A stretch of 46,648 nt of DNA, taken from positions 1 to 46,648 of the forward strand of contig CAYLXX010000004.1 in NCBI GenBank assembly GCA_964387955.1, written 5' to 3'. The first letter of the stretch is position 1, and each line of letters starts with the position of its first letter. Under the pieces are notes generated by a model, which saw only the letters and a list, made by a program, of their open reading frames with translations, did no database searches and was not told the DNA's origin. The DNA is from CAYLXX01 sp964387955 (GTDB lineage: Bacteria; Patescibacteriota; Microgenomatia; UBA1406; GWC2-37-13). Made by a program: the position numbers and the translations under genes. Below, piece after piece: positions 22,497-31,380 of the stretch.

Positions 22497-23126
22497 ATGG
22501 ATAGCTACATTTTAGATACCAATCTGTTTTTTAATATGGAGGCGGGATTAAACCTCGGCAATAAAACCGATGAGGTGGTTTTCTCTGTGACTCAAGCGAT
22601 TAAGAAGCTCAAAAAAGAGGCTACTTTTTATATGCCTCCGCGAATAGTTGATGAGTTTTTGAGTTTTTTTGATAATCAAGAACAACCATTTATTAAAGAA
22701 TTTTTGGCTGAAGTGACGATCAAAACTCCCGATGCCAATAAACTCGATATACCGGCGCCTATTTTTTATAAACTGGTCGAAGATATTCGCACAAGAAGTT
22801 ATCGCGGGTTGACTGTGGCTGAGGAAGAAATTCAGAAAGCAGCTCAAATTATGGCAGGTACAGGACAGGTGGATAAGAAAGATTTCCAGATGAAAGTTGG
22901 ACCAGTAGTCAAAACATTTCGCGACCGATATAGGCAGGCCACGCGAACGGGTTTTCTTGACAGCGTGGCCGACTTGGACCTAATCATGCTGGCTAAAGAA
23001 ACTGCAGGTTACTTAATTTCTTCAGATGAAGGTGTGGTGACTTGGGGAAGAACATTTGGCGTTAAAGAGATGCCGGTTCCTGCATTTGGTGAGAGGCTAC
23101 GGGCGCTTCTTCATCATCAGGCATAA
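22497..23126 (+). CDS. RNA ligase partner protein (PIN-like)
   Basis: This 209-residue protein matches the 'RNA ligase partner' family of archaea and some bacteria: S-Y-I-L-D-T-N-L-F-F-N at the start, P-P-R-I-V-D-E-F-L-S-F-F, and D-S-V-A-D-L-D-L-I-M-L-A-K-E near residue 160. The Asp pattern resembles a PIN-type nuclease fold. It is named for genes adjacent to an ATP-dependent RNA ligase; no ligase is in this window. I use the ATG at 22497 because the conserved block begins there. The last 65 bp overlap the convergent gene. Confidence 0.85.
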   Translation: MDSYILDTNLFFNMEAGLNLGNKTDEVVFSVTQAIKKLKKEATFYMPPRIVDEFLSFFDNQEQPFIKEFLAEVTIKTPDANKLDIPAPIFYKLVEDIRTRSYRGLTVAEEEIQKAAQIMAGTGQVDKKDFQMKVGPVVKTFRDRYRQATRTGFLDSVADLDLIMLAKETAGYLISSDEGVVTWGRTFGVKEMPVPAFGERLRALLHHQA

Positions 23127-23637
23127 GCTTGGCAAACCAATCAATGAGCTTGTCAGATAGCGTGCGCTGCGGCTTTTCTTGGTAAATTAAGTGTTCAGCT
23201 AGAATGTGTATGATTTTTTCTTTCATTGCTTCTTCGGGGACAATCATATAGATATGCAAGTAGTACGGCGGATGGCTAATGATCGTCAGAATATCAAAGC
23301 CGAAACGTTTCGTGAAATAAAAATCCGATAACAGTTCCCAACGAGCAGTTACACCGGCTGATTCGATGCCAAACGTAGTAATTTTATTTTCTACCTCAGG
23401 CGGTGGAGTGATAGTCAAAACATAAAATAAAAACAAAATTGCCCAGATAGGAATGATTAAAATTCTATCCGCGAAAAAAAAGACAATGATCGATAATAAA
23501 AGCGCTAAGGCAAGATAAAATCGCAGCACATTTTTTGGCCTGCGTTTATAGGCGCGCAGTGGTGCTTTCCAGGAAAAAATTACTTGAGGGTTGTTTGGTA
23601 GATTCACGCTCGAATCCTGAGTTTTGGGCTCCTCCAT
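23062..23637 (-). CDS. Two-helix membrane protein, conserved hypothetical (191 aa)
   Basis: I do not recognise a named family. The protein has a hydrophilic N-terminus (about 1-40), two closely spaced transmembrane helices (about 41-55 and 60-76) with a very short turn, and a soluble domain of about 100 residues rich in aromatic residues, followed by an acidic tail. That shape suits a PH-like or PrgI-like small membrane protein with a cytosolic domain. Its 3' end overlaps the RNA ligase partner gene by 65 bp on the opposite strand, the longest tail-to-tail overlap in the window. Confidence 0.6.
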   Translation of the reverse strand: MEEPKTQDSSVNLPNNPQVIFSWKAPLRAYKRRPKNVLRFYLALALLLSIIVFFFADRILIIPIWAILFLFYVLTITPPPEVENKITTFGIESAGVTARWELLSDFYFTKRFGFDILTIISHPPYYLHIYMIVPEEAMKEKIIHILAEHLIYQEKPQRTLSDKLIDWFAKLMPDDEEAPVASHQMQEPASL

Positions 23638-23702
23638 AGATTCATTCTTTCATTTTGACACAGAAAAGTCAAATTGTGCATACTGTATGATATTATTAGG
23701 AT

Positions 23703-24704
23703 ATGAACAACCATAAGGTTGAAATATCTTTCAAGACAATCCTTCTTACCACCTTATTTTTACTTGGACTGTACTTCTTATGGGTGATTAAAGACCTTAT
23801 TTTTTCACTCTTTATTGCTTTTATCATTATGAGTGCGCTTCGTCCCCCAGTGAATGCTCTTGTCAAGAAAAAAGTACCCCGCCTCCTGGCTGCGATCCTC
23901 GTATTTGTTGTATTTATTTTCTTTTTTGCATTTTTAATCTCGCTTATTATTCCACCCATTGTTTCGGAAACCACGAACTTGATAATTAGTTTGCCTGCGA
24001 TATTACGCAACGTCAATCCAGCTTTGTATTCCTACCTTAATCTTGGTTCGATGACGCAGTATGTACCTAATGTCACCTCGCAGATTTTTAAGATAGCCAC
24101 AGGCTTGTTCTCAAATCTTGTATTTGTGATCTCAACGCTATTTTTCAGTTTTTATTTCTTACTTGAGGAAAATATTATTCGGAGATTTTTGATGAAATTT
24201 GTCGCAGAAGAAAAAGCTCATCGCATGAGTGAGACGATCAAAATGGCTGAACGGCGTATGTCTTCGTGGTTCTGGGGAGAATTACAGCTTATGACAGTGG
24301 TGGGGTGCTTGTCTTTTATAGGGTTTAACCTCATTGGACTTAAATATGCATTACCTCTTGCGGTTTTAGCAGGACTTCTGGAAGTCGTACCAAATATTGG
24401 TCCAATTTTGGCGGCGGTGCCTGCAGTACTTATCGGGTTTTCCCAATCGTACATCCAGGGATTTGCGGCAGTTATTTTAGCGATAGTTGTCCAACAGCTG
24501 GAAAATAATCTCATTGTGCCGATTGTCATGCGTAACGCTGTTGGTCTGAATCCGATTGTGACTTTGGTGGCGTTAATCATTGGCTCGCGAGTGGTGGGTG
24601 GAGTTCTGGGAGTGCTATTGGCAATTCCGGCCTTTCTTTTTATCGAAACAATTGTAACTGACTATTTTAAAGGTAAAAAACTCTTCGACCACTTGAAAAT
24701 ATAA
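23703..24704 (+). CDS. AI-2E family transporter (PerM/TqsA-like permease)
   Basis: This 333-residue protein has the AI-2E/PerM family plan: two N-terminal helices, a central amphipathic region (about 75-150), and a C-terminal helical block with G-L-L-E-V-V-P-N-I-G-P-I-L-A-A-V-P-A and V-Q-Q-L-E-N-N-L-I-V-P-I-V-M. Family members export small molecules or act as ion/proton antiporters; the name does not prove autoinducer transport. TATTAT (23691-23696) ends 6 nt before the ATG. The next gene begins 12 bp downstream. Confidence 0.92.
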   Translation: MNNHKVEISFKTILLTTLFLLGLYFLWVIKDLIFSLFIAFIIMSALRPPVNALVKKKVPRLLAAILVFVVFIFFFAFLISLIIPPIVSETTNLIISLPAILRNVNPALYSYLNLGSMTQYVPNVTSQIFKIATGLFSNLVFVISTLFFSFYFLLEENIIRRFLMKFVAEEKAHRMSETIKMAERRMSSWFWGELQLMTVVGCLSFIGFNLIGLKYALPLAVLAGLLEVVPNIGPILAAVPAVLIGFSQSYIQGFAAVILAIVVQQLENNLIVPIVMRNAVGLNPIVTLVALIIGSRVVGGVLGVLLAIPAFLFIETIVTDYFKGKKLFDHLKI

Positions 24705-24715
24705 TCAGCATCCTT

Positions 24716-25684
24716 ATGAATATTAGCAAGTCGACTAAAGTAGACTGGAAGAATGTTTTTGCCCTTTTTGGAATAGTTGCCTTTGTTGCTAGCGTTTTTG
24801 GGATAAGTTTTTTGAGTCTGAAACAAACTTCTTCTTCGTATACCCGGGCCAATGAAAGTATGAATATTTCATCGCCAGATTTACACACGTCGCCTGTACC
24901 ACCTAAAAGTACCAATACTATTACCGTTCCAATCCAGTACAGCGGGATAAGAGGAAGTGTGACGATTACTCAGATCTGTGATCCGCTTGGATGCCTCTCT
25001 GCTTCCACAACTGTTACTTCTCAGAGGACACAAATATACGGCAGATGTACTCCGGGGACAAATGGTACTGTAAGTGGCACATTTAACTACGGCAATAATC
25101 AGCAAAATGTATTTGCGACTGGGAGCGTATTCTGTTCAGGAGCTGCTAGCACAATAACACTCAGAGATGATCGGCTAGCCGTCACAGTCTTAAACCAGAA
25201 TGTGTCGGATGGTATCCGAACGTACCGGGTGGAATGGTTTGATGGTGCAAATAGTCATTTTTCCACGACGAGTTTAGACGGCACTCAAATCCTCGATACA
25301 GGTCATACAGTAACAGCGAATTCACTATTTGGTGCATGTGTCTCAGGTCAAAGTTACCATGCCGAGGTAGTTTATAGACATGTTCATGATCCAATTTGGA
25401 ATAACGATCGAAGAGCGCGATCAAATAGCATAACGTGCAATGGATCAGGAGATATTGCTGTGACTGACGATACTCCTCCACCGCCACCTCCACCTGGGCA
25501 ATGTCCTTCTGATCCAAATCATTGTTTCAATCCAGGTGCAACGTGTGATGGGTCAAGAAATGGTAATTGTGGTCGCTTGGGTGGTGCTTGTGAGCCTAAT
25601 AATGCCTGTACAGGCGGCTTCGAATGTTGCGGTAACTTCAGTCCGCAACAGCCTGTATCTGGTGGAGACGCGAACTCCTACTGA
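24716..25684 (+). CDS. Secreted protein with Cys-rich C-terminus
   Basis: This 322-residue protein has an N-terminal membrane helix (about 13-35) and then an exported part with two beta-rich, Ser/Thr/Asn-rich segments, each with a few Cys residues. A polyproline spacer (seven Pro near residue 255) precedes a C-terminal Cys-rich module (C-P-S-D-P-N-H-C, C-D-G-S, C-G-R-L, C-E-P-N-N-A-C, E-C-C-G). I do not recognise the family. The module resembles the Cys-rich protein at the right end of the window. It begins 12 bp after the AI-2E gene; TATAAT ends 10 nt before the ATG. Confidence 0.7.
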   Translation: MNISKSTKVDWKNVFALFGIVAFVASVFGISFLSLKQTSSSYTRANESMNISSPDLHTSPVPPKSTNTITVPIQYSGIRGSVTITQICDPLGCLSASTTVTSQRTQIYGRCTPGTNGTVSGTFNYGNNQQNVFATGSVFCSGAASTITLRDDRLAVTVLNQNVSDGIRTYRVEWFDGANSHFSTTSLDGTQILDTGHTVTANSLFGACVSGQSYHAEVVYRHVHDPIWNNDRRARSNSITCNGSGDIAVTDDTPPPPPPPGQCPSDPNHCFNPGATCDGSRNGNCGRLGGACEPNNACTGGFECCGNFSPQQPVSGGDANSY

Positions 25685-25771
25685 ATTCATTGATAATGCG
25701 GAGAAAGTGCGTTAATTCTGCGGTAAATATATTAAAAAGATTGGAAGTTATCCGCTTGATATAATTGATCT

Positions 25772-27073
25772 ATGAAAGTCGCCATATTAGGAGGAGGGTT
25801 TGCTGGTCTTTCGGCCGCCTTTTACTTGCGTAAAGCAGGCCACGACGTGACTCTTTTTGAGCGCGAGAAAGTACTCGGCGGCCTGGCTGTAGGATTCAAA
25901 GAGCCTGGTTGGGAGTGGCCGCTGGAGCGAGCGTATCACCACCTTTTCGCCTCAGATAAAGAAATTCTTGGCCTTGCGAGCGACAGCGGCTTCCCAGATA
26001 TTTTCTTTCGCTCCCCTGAGACAGCCTCTCTCTACAAAGTAGATGATAATTACCGCATATTTCCCGTAGATACACCGCAAGATTTCCTTAAGTTCCCCCT
26101 TCTGCCCATGTTGACCAAGCTAAGAGCGGCCAGCGTACTTGCCTTTTTAAAATTTTCGCCGTTTCTGCCTCTTTACGAGAAAATGACTTGTGAACAATTT
26201 TTCACTATGACCATGGGGAAACGAGCCTGGGAAATGATTTTTGGCAATCTTTTACGGAAAAAGTTCGGTAAATATGCGGGAAATATCTTAGCTTCTTTTA
26301 TCTGGGCACGCATCAAAGTTCGTACAAAATCTTTGGGGTATATCAAAGGAGGCTTCCAAACGTTTGTTGAACACATGGAGAAGGTCAATAAAGATATGAA
26401 GGTGGCAATTAAGAAGGGGTACGAGGTGCAGATGATAGGGAAGAGAGGGGAGAGTTACCTTGTCGAGTATAAAAATGACAAGGGTAAATTTATGCGCGAT
26501 CGCTTTGATGCGGTTATTTCCACTCTTCCCAGTCCGATTCTAGCTCGCATTTCGGGTGACATTTTTCCTGCAAGTTATTTTGAAAAGTTTAAAAAACTTA
26601 AGTACCTTAATGCGGTGGTATTAATCCTCGAGTCGAAACAACCTTTATTGGATAAAACCTACTGGCTCAATATCTGCGATCCTGAGATTCCTCTGATGTT
26701 TGTTGGCCAGCACACCAATTTCATGGATAAAGAGCACTACGGTAACAATCATTTAGCCTATGTTGGCTGGTATGTTGATCAAACCGACCCTTTGTGGCAA
26801 ATGAACGAGGAAGAGATTGTGAAATTTATCACCCCTCATATTAAAAAAATTAGCCCAGATTTTGATATAAAAAAGACGAAACAGTTTATTTTCAAAGCGC
26901 CGTTTGCCCAGCCAGTTTTTGACAAAGATTTTGTAGCAAATAAGCCGCAATTCATTACTCCAGCGAAAAATTTTTATATAGCCAACCTTGACATGACGTA
27001 CCCAAACGACAGGGGAACAAACTACGCAGTTAAACTAGGGAGAGAAGTAGCGCGATTGCTGCAAAAATCATAA
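25772..27073 (+). CDS. FAD-dependent amine oxidase/protoporphyrinogen oxidase-like protein
   Basis: This 433-residue protein opens with a Rossmann dinucleotide-binding motif, V-A-I-L-G-G-G-F-A-G-L-S-A-A, followed by F-E-R-E-K-V-L-G-G-L, and ends with N-D-R-G-T-N-Y-A-V-K-L-G. These are typical of the HemY/UDP-galactopyranose mutase-like NAD(P)/FAD oxidoreductases. The substrate is not clear; relatives in polysaccharide and lipid clusters act on sugars or isoprenoids. An extended -10 (TGA-TATAAT, hexamer 25760-25765) ends 6 nt before the ATG. The tail overlaps the convergent NRAMP gene by 44 bp. Confidence 0.88.
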   Translation: MKVAILGGGFAGLSAAFYLRKAGHDVTLFEREKVLGGLAVGFKEPGWEWPLERAYHHLFASDKEILGLASDSGFPDIFFRSPETASLYKVDDNYRIFPVDTPQDFLKFPLLPMLTKLRAASVLAFLKFSPFLPLYEKMTCEQFFTMTMGKRAWEMIFGNLLRKKFGKYAGNILASFIWARIKVRTKSLGYIKGGFQTFVEHMEKVNKDMKVAIKKGYEVQMIGKRGESYLVEYKNDKGKFMRDRFDAVISTLPSPILARISGDIFPASYFEKFKKLKYLNAVVLILESKQPLLDKTYWLNICDPEIPLMFVGQHTNFMDKEHYGNNHLAYVGWYVDQTDPLWQMNEEEIVKFITPHIKKISPDFDIKKTKQFIFKAPFAQPVFDKDFVANKPQFITPAKNFYIANLDMTYPNDRGTNYAVKLGREVARLLQKS

Positions 27074-28292
27074 CTCCAGTTATAATCACAGCCCCTATAT
27101 TATGGATTGGTTGATTGACATATTTACCCATAATTTTTTTGTTATTGGCGATTAAGATAATAAATACCAGAAGTAGTGGAGCACAGATACCGTTGAAGAT
27201 GGCGGTGTAGTAAAGCATCTGAAACGGTTGGATAGGGGTGAAATTGATAAGTATGCCAAGGATGGTTGAGAGGGCAATCACGATGTAAAATCCATGTGCT
27301 TGATTAAATTTCTTACTTAAACCTGCGTGCCATTTTAAACTTTCCGCAATTGCATACGAAGCAGATCCTGCCAGTACCGGTACAGCTAACAGTCCAGTAC
27401 CTATGATTCCAAGAGCAAACAAGAGATAAGCAAACTGGCCTGCAAATGGCCTTAAAGCTTCGGCTGCCTGTTGGGCAGTTTGGATGTTGTTGATGTTGTG
27501 TACATGTAAAGTTGAGGCTGTGGTTACTATAATAAAAAACATCACCAGATTGGAGAAAAACATACCGATTACTGTATCGAGTCTTAATTCTTTTATATCT
27601 TTGCGGGCAATATGAGGTTTTCCTCTGCCTAATACTTTTAGTTCTCCTTTTTCGATTTCTTCTTCAACTTCCTCGTCTGCTTGCCAGAAAAAAAGATACG
27701 GAGATATTGTAGTACCCAAAATAGCCACCACATTGAAAATATACGCTTTATCAAGAGAAAAGGTAGGAATCAAAGTCGATTTAATAATTTCCAGCCAATC
27801 CTGATTGACAACAAATGCGACTATGATGTAGGCAAATAGAGAAAGCGTTAGATATTTTAAAAATTTGGCATAGATTGGATACGAAACAAAAACTTCAAGA
27901 AGAAGAGTAATGACAGTGATACCGATGAGCCATACTGCAAAAGGTATGCCTGCGATCAATAATTGTCCTGAAGCAGCCATTGCACCGAGATCAGCTCCAA
28001 CATTGATGGTATTGGCAAGGAATAGAAGCAATACTGCGATATAAAGTAGTGGTTTAGGGTAGTGCGCGCGCATGACGCCTGCTAAGCCTCTTCCAGTGAC
28101 GAGTCCGATCCGTCCACACATTTCCTGCACAGCAGTCATGAAGGGAAAAGAAAAAAGAGCTGTCCACAGTTGTGAGTAGCCAAATTGAGCACCAGTCTGT
28201 GCATACGTTGCTATACCTGAGGGATCATCGTCGGCAGCTCCAGTAATAAACCCTGGACCGAGAATTTTAAGAAGTTTTTTTAATTTTTTCAT
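27030..28292 (-). CDS. NRAMP-family divalent metal transporter (divergent branch)
   Basis: This 420-residue protein has about 11 transmembrane helices and the NRAMP fold signature. The helix-1 motif is D-D-D-P-S-G rather than the D-P-G-N of manganese/iron carriers, and the helix-6 motif is I-S-P-Y rather than M-P-H. Those residues bind metal, so the ion preference may differ from MntH. A cytosolic insert of acidic residues (E-E-V-E-E-E-I-E-K-G) follows helix 6. The ATG shares one base with the stop of the upstream isomerase gene (TAATG), so the two are translationally coupled. Confidence 0.88.
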   Translation of the reverse strand: MKKLKKLLKILGPGFITGAADDDPSGIATYAQTGAQFGYSQLWTALFSFPFMTAVQEMCGRIGLVTGRGLAGVMRAHYPKPLLYIAVLLLFLANTINVGADLGAMAASGQLLIAGIPFAVWLIGITVITLLLEVFVSYPIYAKFLKYLTLSLFAYIIVAFVVNQDWLEIIKSTLIPTFSLDKAYIFNVVAILGTTISPYLFFWQADEEVEEEIEKGELKVLGRGKPHIARKDIKELRLDTVIGMFFSNLVMFFIIVTTASTLHVHNINNIQTAQQAAEALRPFAGQFAYLLFALGIIGTGLLAVPVLAGSASYAIAESLKWHAGLSKKFNQAHGFYIVIALSTILGILINFTPIQPFQMLYYTAIFNGICAPLLLVFIILIANNKKIMGKYVNQPIHNIGAVIITGVMIFAAIALLLSLV

Positions 28293-29371
28293 TACTCCAT
28301 TTCCTTCAATTTTTTCTTGAAGTAATCAACGTAGGGAATAGCTGCTGGGTTTTGTTCATACAAGACTGCAAGGTACATGGAAATATAACTTCCCATACCC
28401 ATAAGTTCGAATGCTTGGTCGATTTTGGTTTTGCCTTGCAGTTCGTGCCAGATAGTCTCGATTTTATTTTGTTCTACGACGTCTTTGGTGATAGTAAAGC
28501 GTTTTCTGATCTGCGGCGAATAAAGGTTGGAATAAAAAAAGACAAAGGCGGCGATTTCTCTGTGTTTATCGGGAAACTTTAAGCCTTCCATCAAATGATG
28601 ATTAAGTTCTGGAATGACTCTGTACGAAGAAATCGCCTTGGCCGTTTCGTTGGTTTGATTTCCGATCGCATTCCCAACTCCTGTTAAAAACTCAGAGACA
28701 ATGTAGTAGGGATATTTTTGATACAGTTTGGTCGCAATTTGTTTCGCAGGGTTGCCAGTGATAGAACTTTCTACTTTAAATGATTGAAGAAGATCACTAA
28801 GTGAGTCCAGAGATTGTTCAATCATTTCTTTTGCGACGTCAACTAATCCAAGATTAATAAGTAGTCCCAAATGCCCTCCAACTAAATATCCAAAACCGAT
28901 TCTTGGCTGTTTTGACGGATTAAATTTGGCATCAAATGTATAAAATGGTAGATTGTTTTTTTGTAAAAATTCAGCCACCTGTCCGCCATTAGTTATACCT
29001 GTGATCATGGCGCCTTTTTCTTGAGCAACTTGTCCTGCATGAATAACTTCTTCAGTTGTACCTGAGTATGATGAAAGAATAACCAATGTTTCAGCGCCAA
29101 TATATCCAGGTAAAATATAGTCGTCATTTACTACATATGGCACTTTAATTTCTTCTTTAAATAGGTCTCTTAAGATTAGTGAAGGGAATCGTGATCCACC
29201 CATACCGCACACAACCACATTTTTAATTTTTTTATACTCATCAGGAAATTTTACTTCTAAAGATTCGGTGAAAGCTTGTTTTAACTGATTAGGTAGAGCG
29301 TCGACTGAATGGAGAACAGTATCATCACCTTGAGTTTGAAGAATTGCATTTCTATCGTCAAGATTAACCAT
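28292..29371 (-). CDS. Bifunctional phosphoglucose/phosphomannose isomerase
   Basis: This 359-residue protein has the tandem SIS-domain plan of this isomerase: V-V-C-G-M-G-G-S-R-F-P near residue 48, S-S-Y-S-G-T-T-E-E-V for sugar-phosphate binding, and E-L-N-H-H-L-M-E-G with catalytic Glu and His near residue 265. It interconverts glucose-6-P, fructose-6-P and mannose-6-P, feeding glycolysis and surface sugar synthesis. I use the ATG at 29371 because TATAAT (29383-29378) ends 6 nt upstream; the longer ORF would run into the divergent gene. It is coupled to the NRAMP gene. Confidence 0.92.
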   Translation of the reverse strand: MVNLDDRNAILQTQGDDTVLHSVDALPNQLKQAFTESLEVKFPDEYKKIKNVVVCGMGGSRFPSLILRDLFKEEIKVPYVVNDDYILPGYIGAETLVILSSYSGTTEEVIHAGQVAQEKGAMITGITNGGQVAEFLQKNNLPFYTFDAKFNPSKQPRIGFGYLVGGHLGLLINLGLVDVAKEMIEQSLDSLSDLLQSFKVESSITGNPAKQIATKLYQKYPYYIVSEFLTGVGNAIGNQTNETAKAISSYRVIPELNHHLMEGLKFPDKHREIAAFVFFYSNLYSPQIRKRFTITKDVVEQNKIETIWHELQGKTKIDQAFELMGMGSYISMYLAVLYEQNPAAIPYVDYFKKKLKEME

Positions 29372-29377
29372 GATGAA

Positions 29378-29390
29378 ATTATAGTATAAT
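29378..29390. promoter_or_regulatory. Compact divergent promoter
   Basis: TATAAT on the minus strand (29383-29378) and TATAAT on the plus strand (29385-29390) are one base apart, in a 27-bp gap between two divergent ATGs. They end 6 and 8 nt before their start codons. Each -35 region would fall inside the opposite gene. Confidence 0.65.
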
Positions 29391-29398
29391 TCAAACAG

Positions 29399-30319
29399 AT
29401 GAGAAAAGATAGGATTATCGTTTGGCTCCGCGCACTTCGTGTCAATCAATGGATAAAAAATCTCGTCGTTTTTACTGCAATAATTTTTTCCGGAAAATTA
29501 TTTGATCCGAGCTTGATAGCTGTTTCGTTATTTGCGTTTTTTGTGTTGTGTGTTCTTTCTTCAGCTTCGTATTTGTTAAATGACATCATCGATTATCCCT
29601 TCGATATTAAACACCCGATTAAAAAAAATAGACCAGTTGCAGCGGGACAGATAAGTATTGCCCAAGCCACGTTTGTTGTTTTTCTTCTCACACTATTTGC
29701 TCTGATTATTTCACTCTTTTTTTCGATTAGTTTATTTTTGATTTGTTTGGCATTTATTCTTCTTCATTTCTTTTATTCTCTGTATCTTAAAAAACAGCCT
29801 GTCCTAGACATTTTTGTCATTTCATTTTCTTTCATGCTGCGGACCTTTGCCGGAGAAGTTGCCTCAGGTTTTCATATTCCTATCTGGCTTTTACTTACAA
29901 TATTTTATGTGTCGCTGTTTATGGCGGCGGTGAAGCGTCAGGCTGAGCTTATTGCTCATGGGCACGATACACGAGAATCTTTGACTAAATACAAATCTCA
30001 TTTCATAGACTTTCTGACATACACGTTTGCCACAGCGACAATTATTGCGTACTCAACGTATACATACACTCCCGAGGCAAATGCGATTTCCACACAGCTT
30101 TTTTCTCATTTTTCGGATATTTCCTCAGGACTTGAGACACGCAAGCTCATGATGATAACCATTCCTTTAGTTGTTTATGGTATTGCGCGTTATGCACAAC
30201 TTCTATATGAGAAAGAAGCGGGTGAGCGACCAGAACAAGTTATTACTACTGATATCCCGTTGATTACGACTATCATCTTGTGGGCCGCCATTGTCATAGG
30301 CATAATCTACGTATTGTAG
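29399..30319 (+). CDS. UbiA-family decaprenyl-phosphate phosphoribosyltransferase-like enzyme
   Basis: This 306-residue polytopic enzyme has the UbiA prenyl-binding motif N-D-I-I-D-Y-P-F-D-I-K-H-P-I-K-K-N-R-P (about 61-79). Its H-P-x-K-x-x-R-P form is typical of enzymes that transfer phosphoribose from PRPP to decaprenyl phosphate, the first step toward decaprenyl-phosphoryl-arabinose in actinobacteria. A second motif, K-R-Q-A-E-L, lies near residue 180. CPR bacteria commonly carry this branch, perhaps for surface glycans. TATAAT (29385-29390) ends 8 nt before the ATG. Confidence 0.88.
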   Translation: MRKDRIIVWLRALRVNQWIKNLVVFTAIIFSGKLFDPSLIAVSLFAFFVLCVLSSASYLLNDIIDYPFDIKHPIKKNRPVAAGQISIAQATFVVFLLTLFALIISLFFSISLFLICLAFILLHFFYSLYLKKQPVLDIFVISFSFMLRTFAGEVASGFHIPIWLLLTIFYVSLFMAAVKRQAELIAHGHDTRESLTKYKSHFIDFLTYTFATATIIAYSTYTYTPEANAISTQLFSHFSDISSGLETRKLMMITIPLVVYGIARYAQLLYEKEAGERPEQVITTDIPLITTIILWAAIVIGIIYVL

Positions 30320-30366
30320 CTTTTAATCCATTGCAAATCTTGCTATAATTGATATTATTAAGCGTT

Positions 30367-31377
30367 ATGGCAACTTCTTCAAATAAACAATCCCCCAAAC
30401 TTCAAGCGGTGAATCTTGCATTAGAGCAAATTCAGAAACAGTTTGGTCGCGGATCAATTATGCGCTTCGGCGAGACTCCGCACGTTCCTGTTGAGATCAT
30501 TCCAACAGGCATCATGCCTCTTGATCTGGCGCTTGGAGTTGGCGGTGTTCCTCGAGGAAGAATTATCGAAATTTATGGTCCAGAAGCATCAGGTAAAACT
30601 ACAGTTTGTTTATCGATTATTGCCCAAGCCCAAAAAGCAGGTGGCGTTGCAGCGTTCATCGATGCTGAACACGCCTTAAATCCTGAATGGGCACGTATAA
30701 TCGGTGTGAATCTTGATGATTTGCTCATTTCTCAGCCAGATACTGGCGAGCAGGCGCTTGAGATTGCCGAAGCATTGATTCGTTCAGGCGGAGTGGATTT
30801 GGTAGTTGTTGATTCTGTGGCCGCGCTTGTTCCTCGCGCAGAGATCGAAGGCGAAATGGGTGAGGCGCAAATGGGTCTCCAGGCGCGTCTTATGTCACAG
30901 GCATTGCGTAAATTAACAGGCATTGTTTCTAAATCAAAAACAACTATAATTTTCACCAATCAATTACGACTTAAAATCGGTATCATGTTTGGTAACCCAG
31001 AAACAACTACTGGTGGATTAGCGCTTAAGTTTTATTCATCAATTCGTATGGATGCGCGTAAAATCGAGACTCTCAAAAACGCCAATGCAGTGTATGGTTC
31101 TCGTCATCGAGTCAAAGTGGTTAAAAACAAAGTTGCTCCACCTTTCCGCGAAGCAGAATATGTTGTTACTGCCAAAGGTATTGATAGAGAAGAAAGTTTA
31201 GTTGAGTCTGCCATCAATGCAGGAATTTTCACGAAGAGCGGATCTTTCATCAAGTACGGTGAAAAAATGCTTGGTCAAGGAAGAGAAGCAGTGAAGGAAA
31301 TGTTGGCAACTGATGATAAATTCCGCGAAAAAATCATCAAGGAAGTTATCGAAGCTACCAAAGAAAAGAAAAAATGA
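30367..31377 (+). CDS. recA: Recombinase RecA
   Basis: RecA forms filaments on single-stranded DNA, drives strand exchange and stimulates LexA cleavage. This 336-residue protein has Walker A G-P-E-A-S-G-K-T-T, Walker B L-V-V-V-D-S-V-A-A-L-V-P and the loop M-G-L-Q-A-R-L-M-S-Q-A-L-R-K-L. The ATG at 30367 gives the usual N-terminus. TATAAT (30344-30349) ends 17 nt upstream, so the leader would be short. No dyad like those at lexA is visible. recX follows after 3 bp. Confidence 0.98.
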   Translation: MATSSNKQSPKLQAVNLALEQIQKQFGRGSIMRFGETPHVPVEIIPTGIMPLDLALGVGGVPRGRIIEIYGPEASGKTTVCLSIIAQAQKAGGVAAFIDAEHALNPEWARIIGVNLDDLLISQPDTGEQALEIAEALIRSGGVDLVVVDSVAALVPRAEIEGEMGEAQMGLQARLMSQALRKLTGIVSKSKTTIIFTNQLRLKIGIMFGNPETTTGGLALKFYSSIRMDARKIETLKNANAVYGSRHRVKVVKNKVAPPFREAEYVVTAKGIDREESLVESAINAGIFTKSGSFIKYGEKMLGQGREAVKEMLATDDKFREKIIKEVIEATKEKKK

Positions 31378-31380
31378 CGC

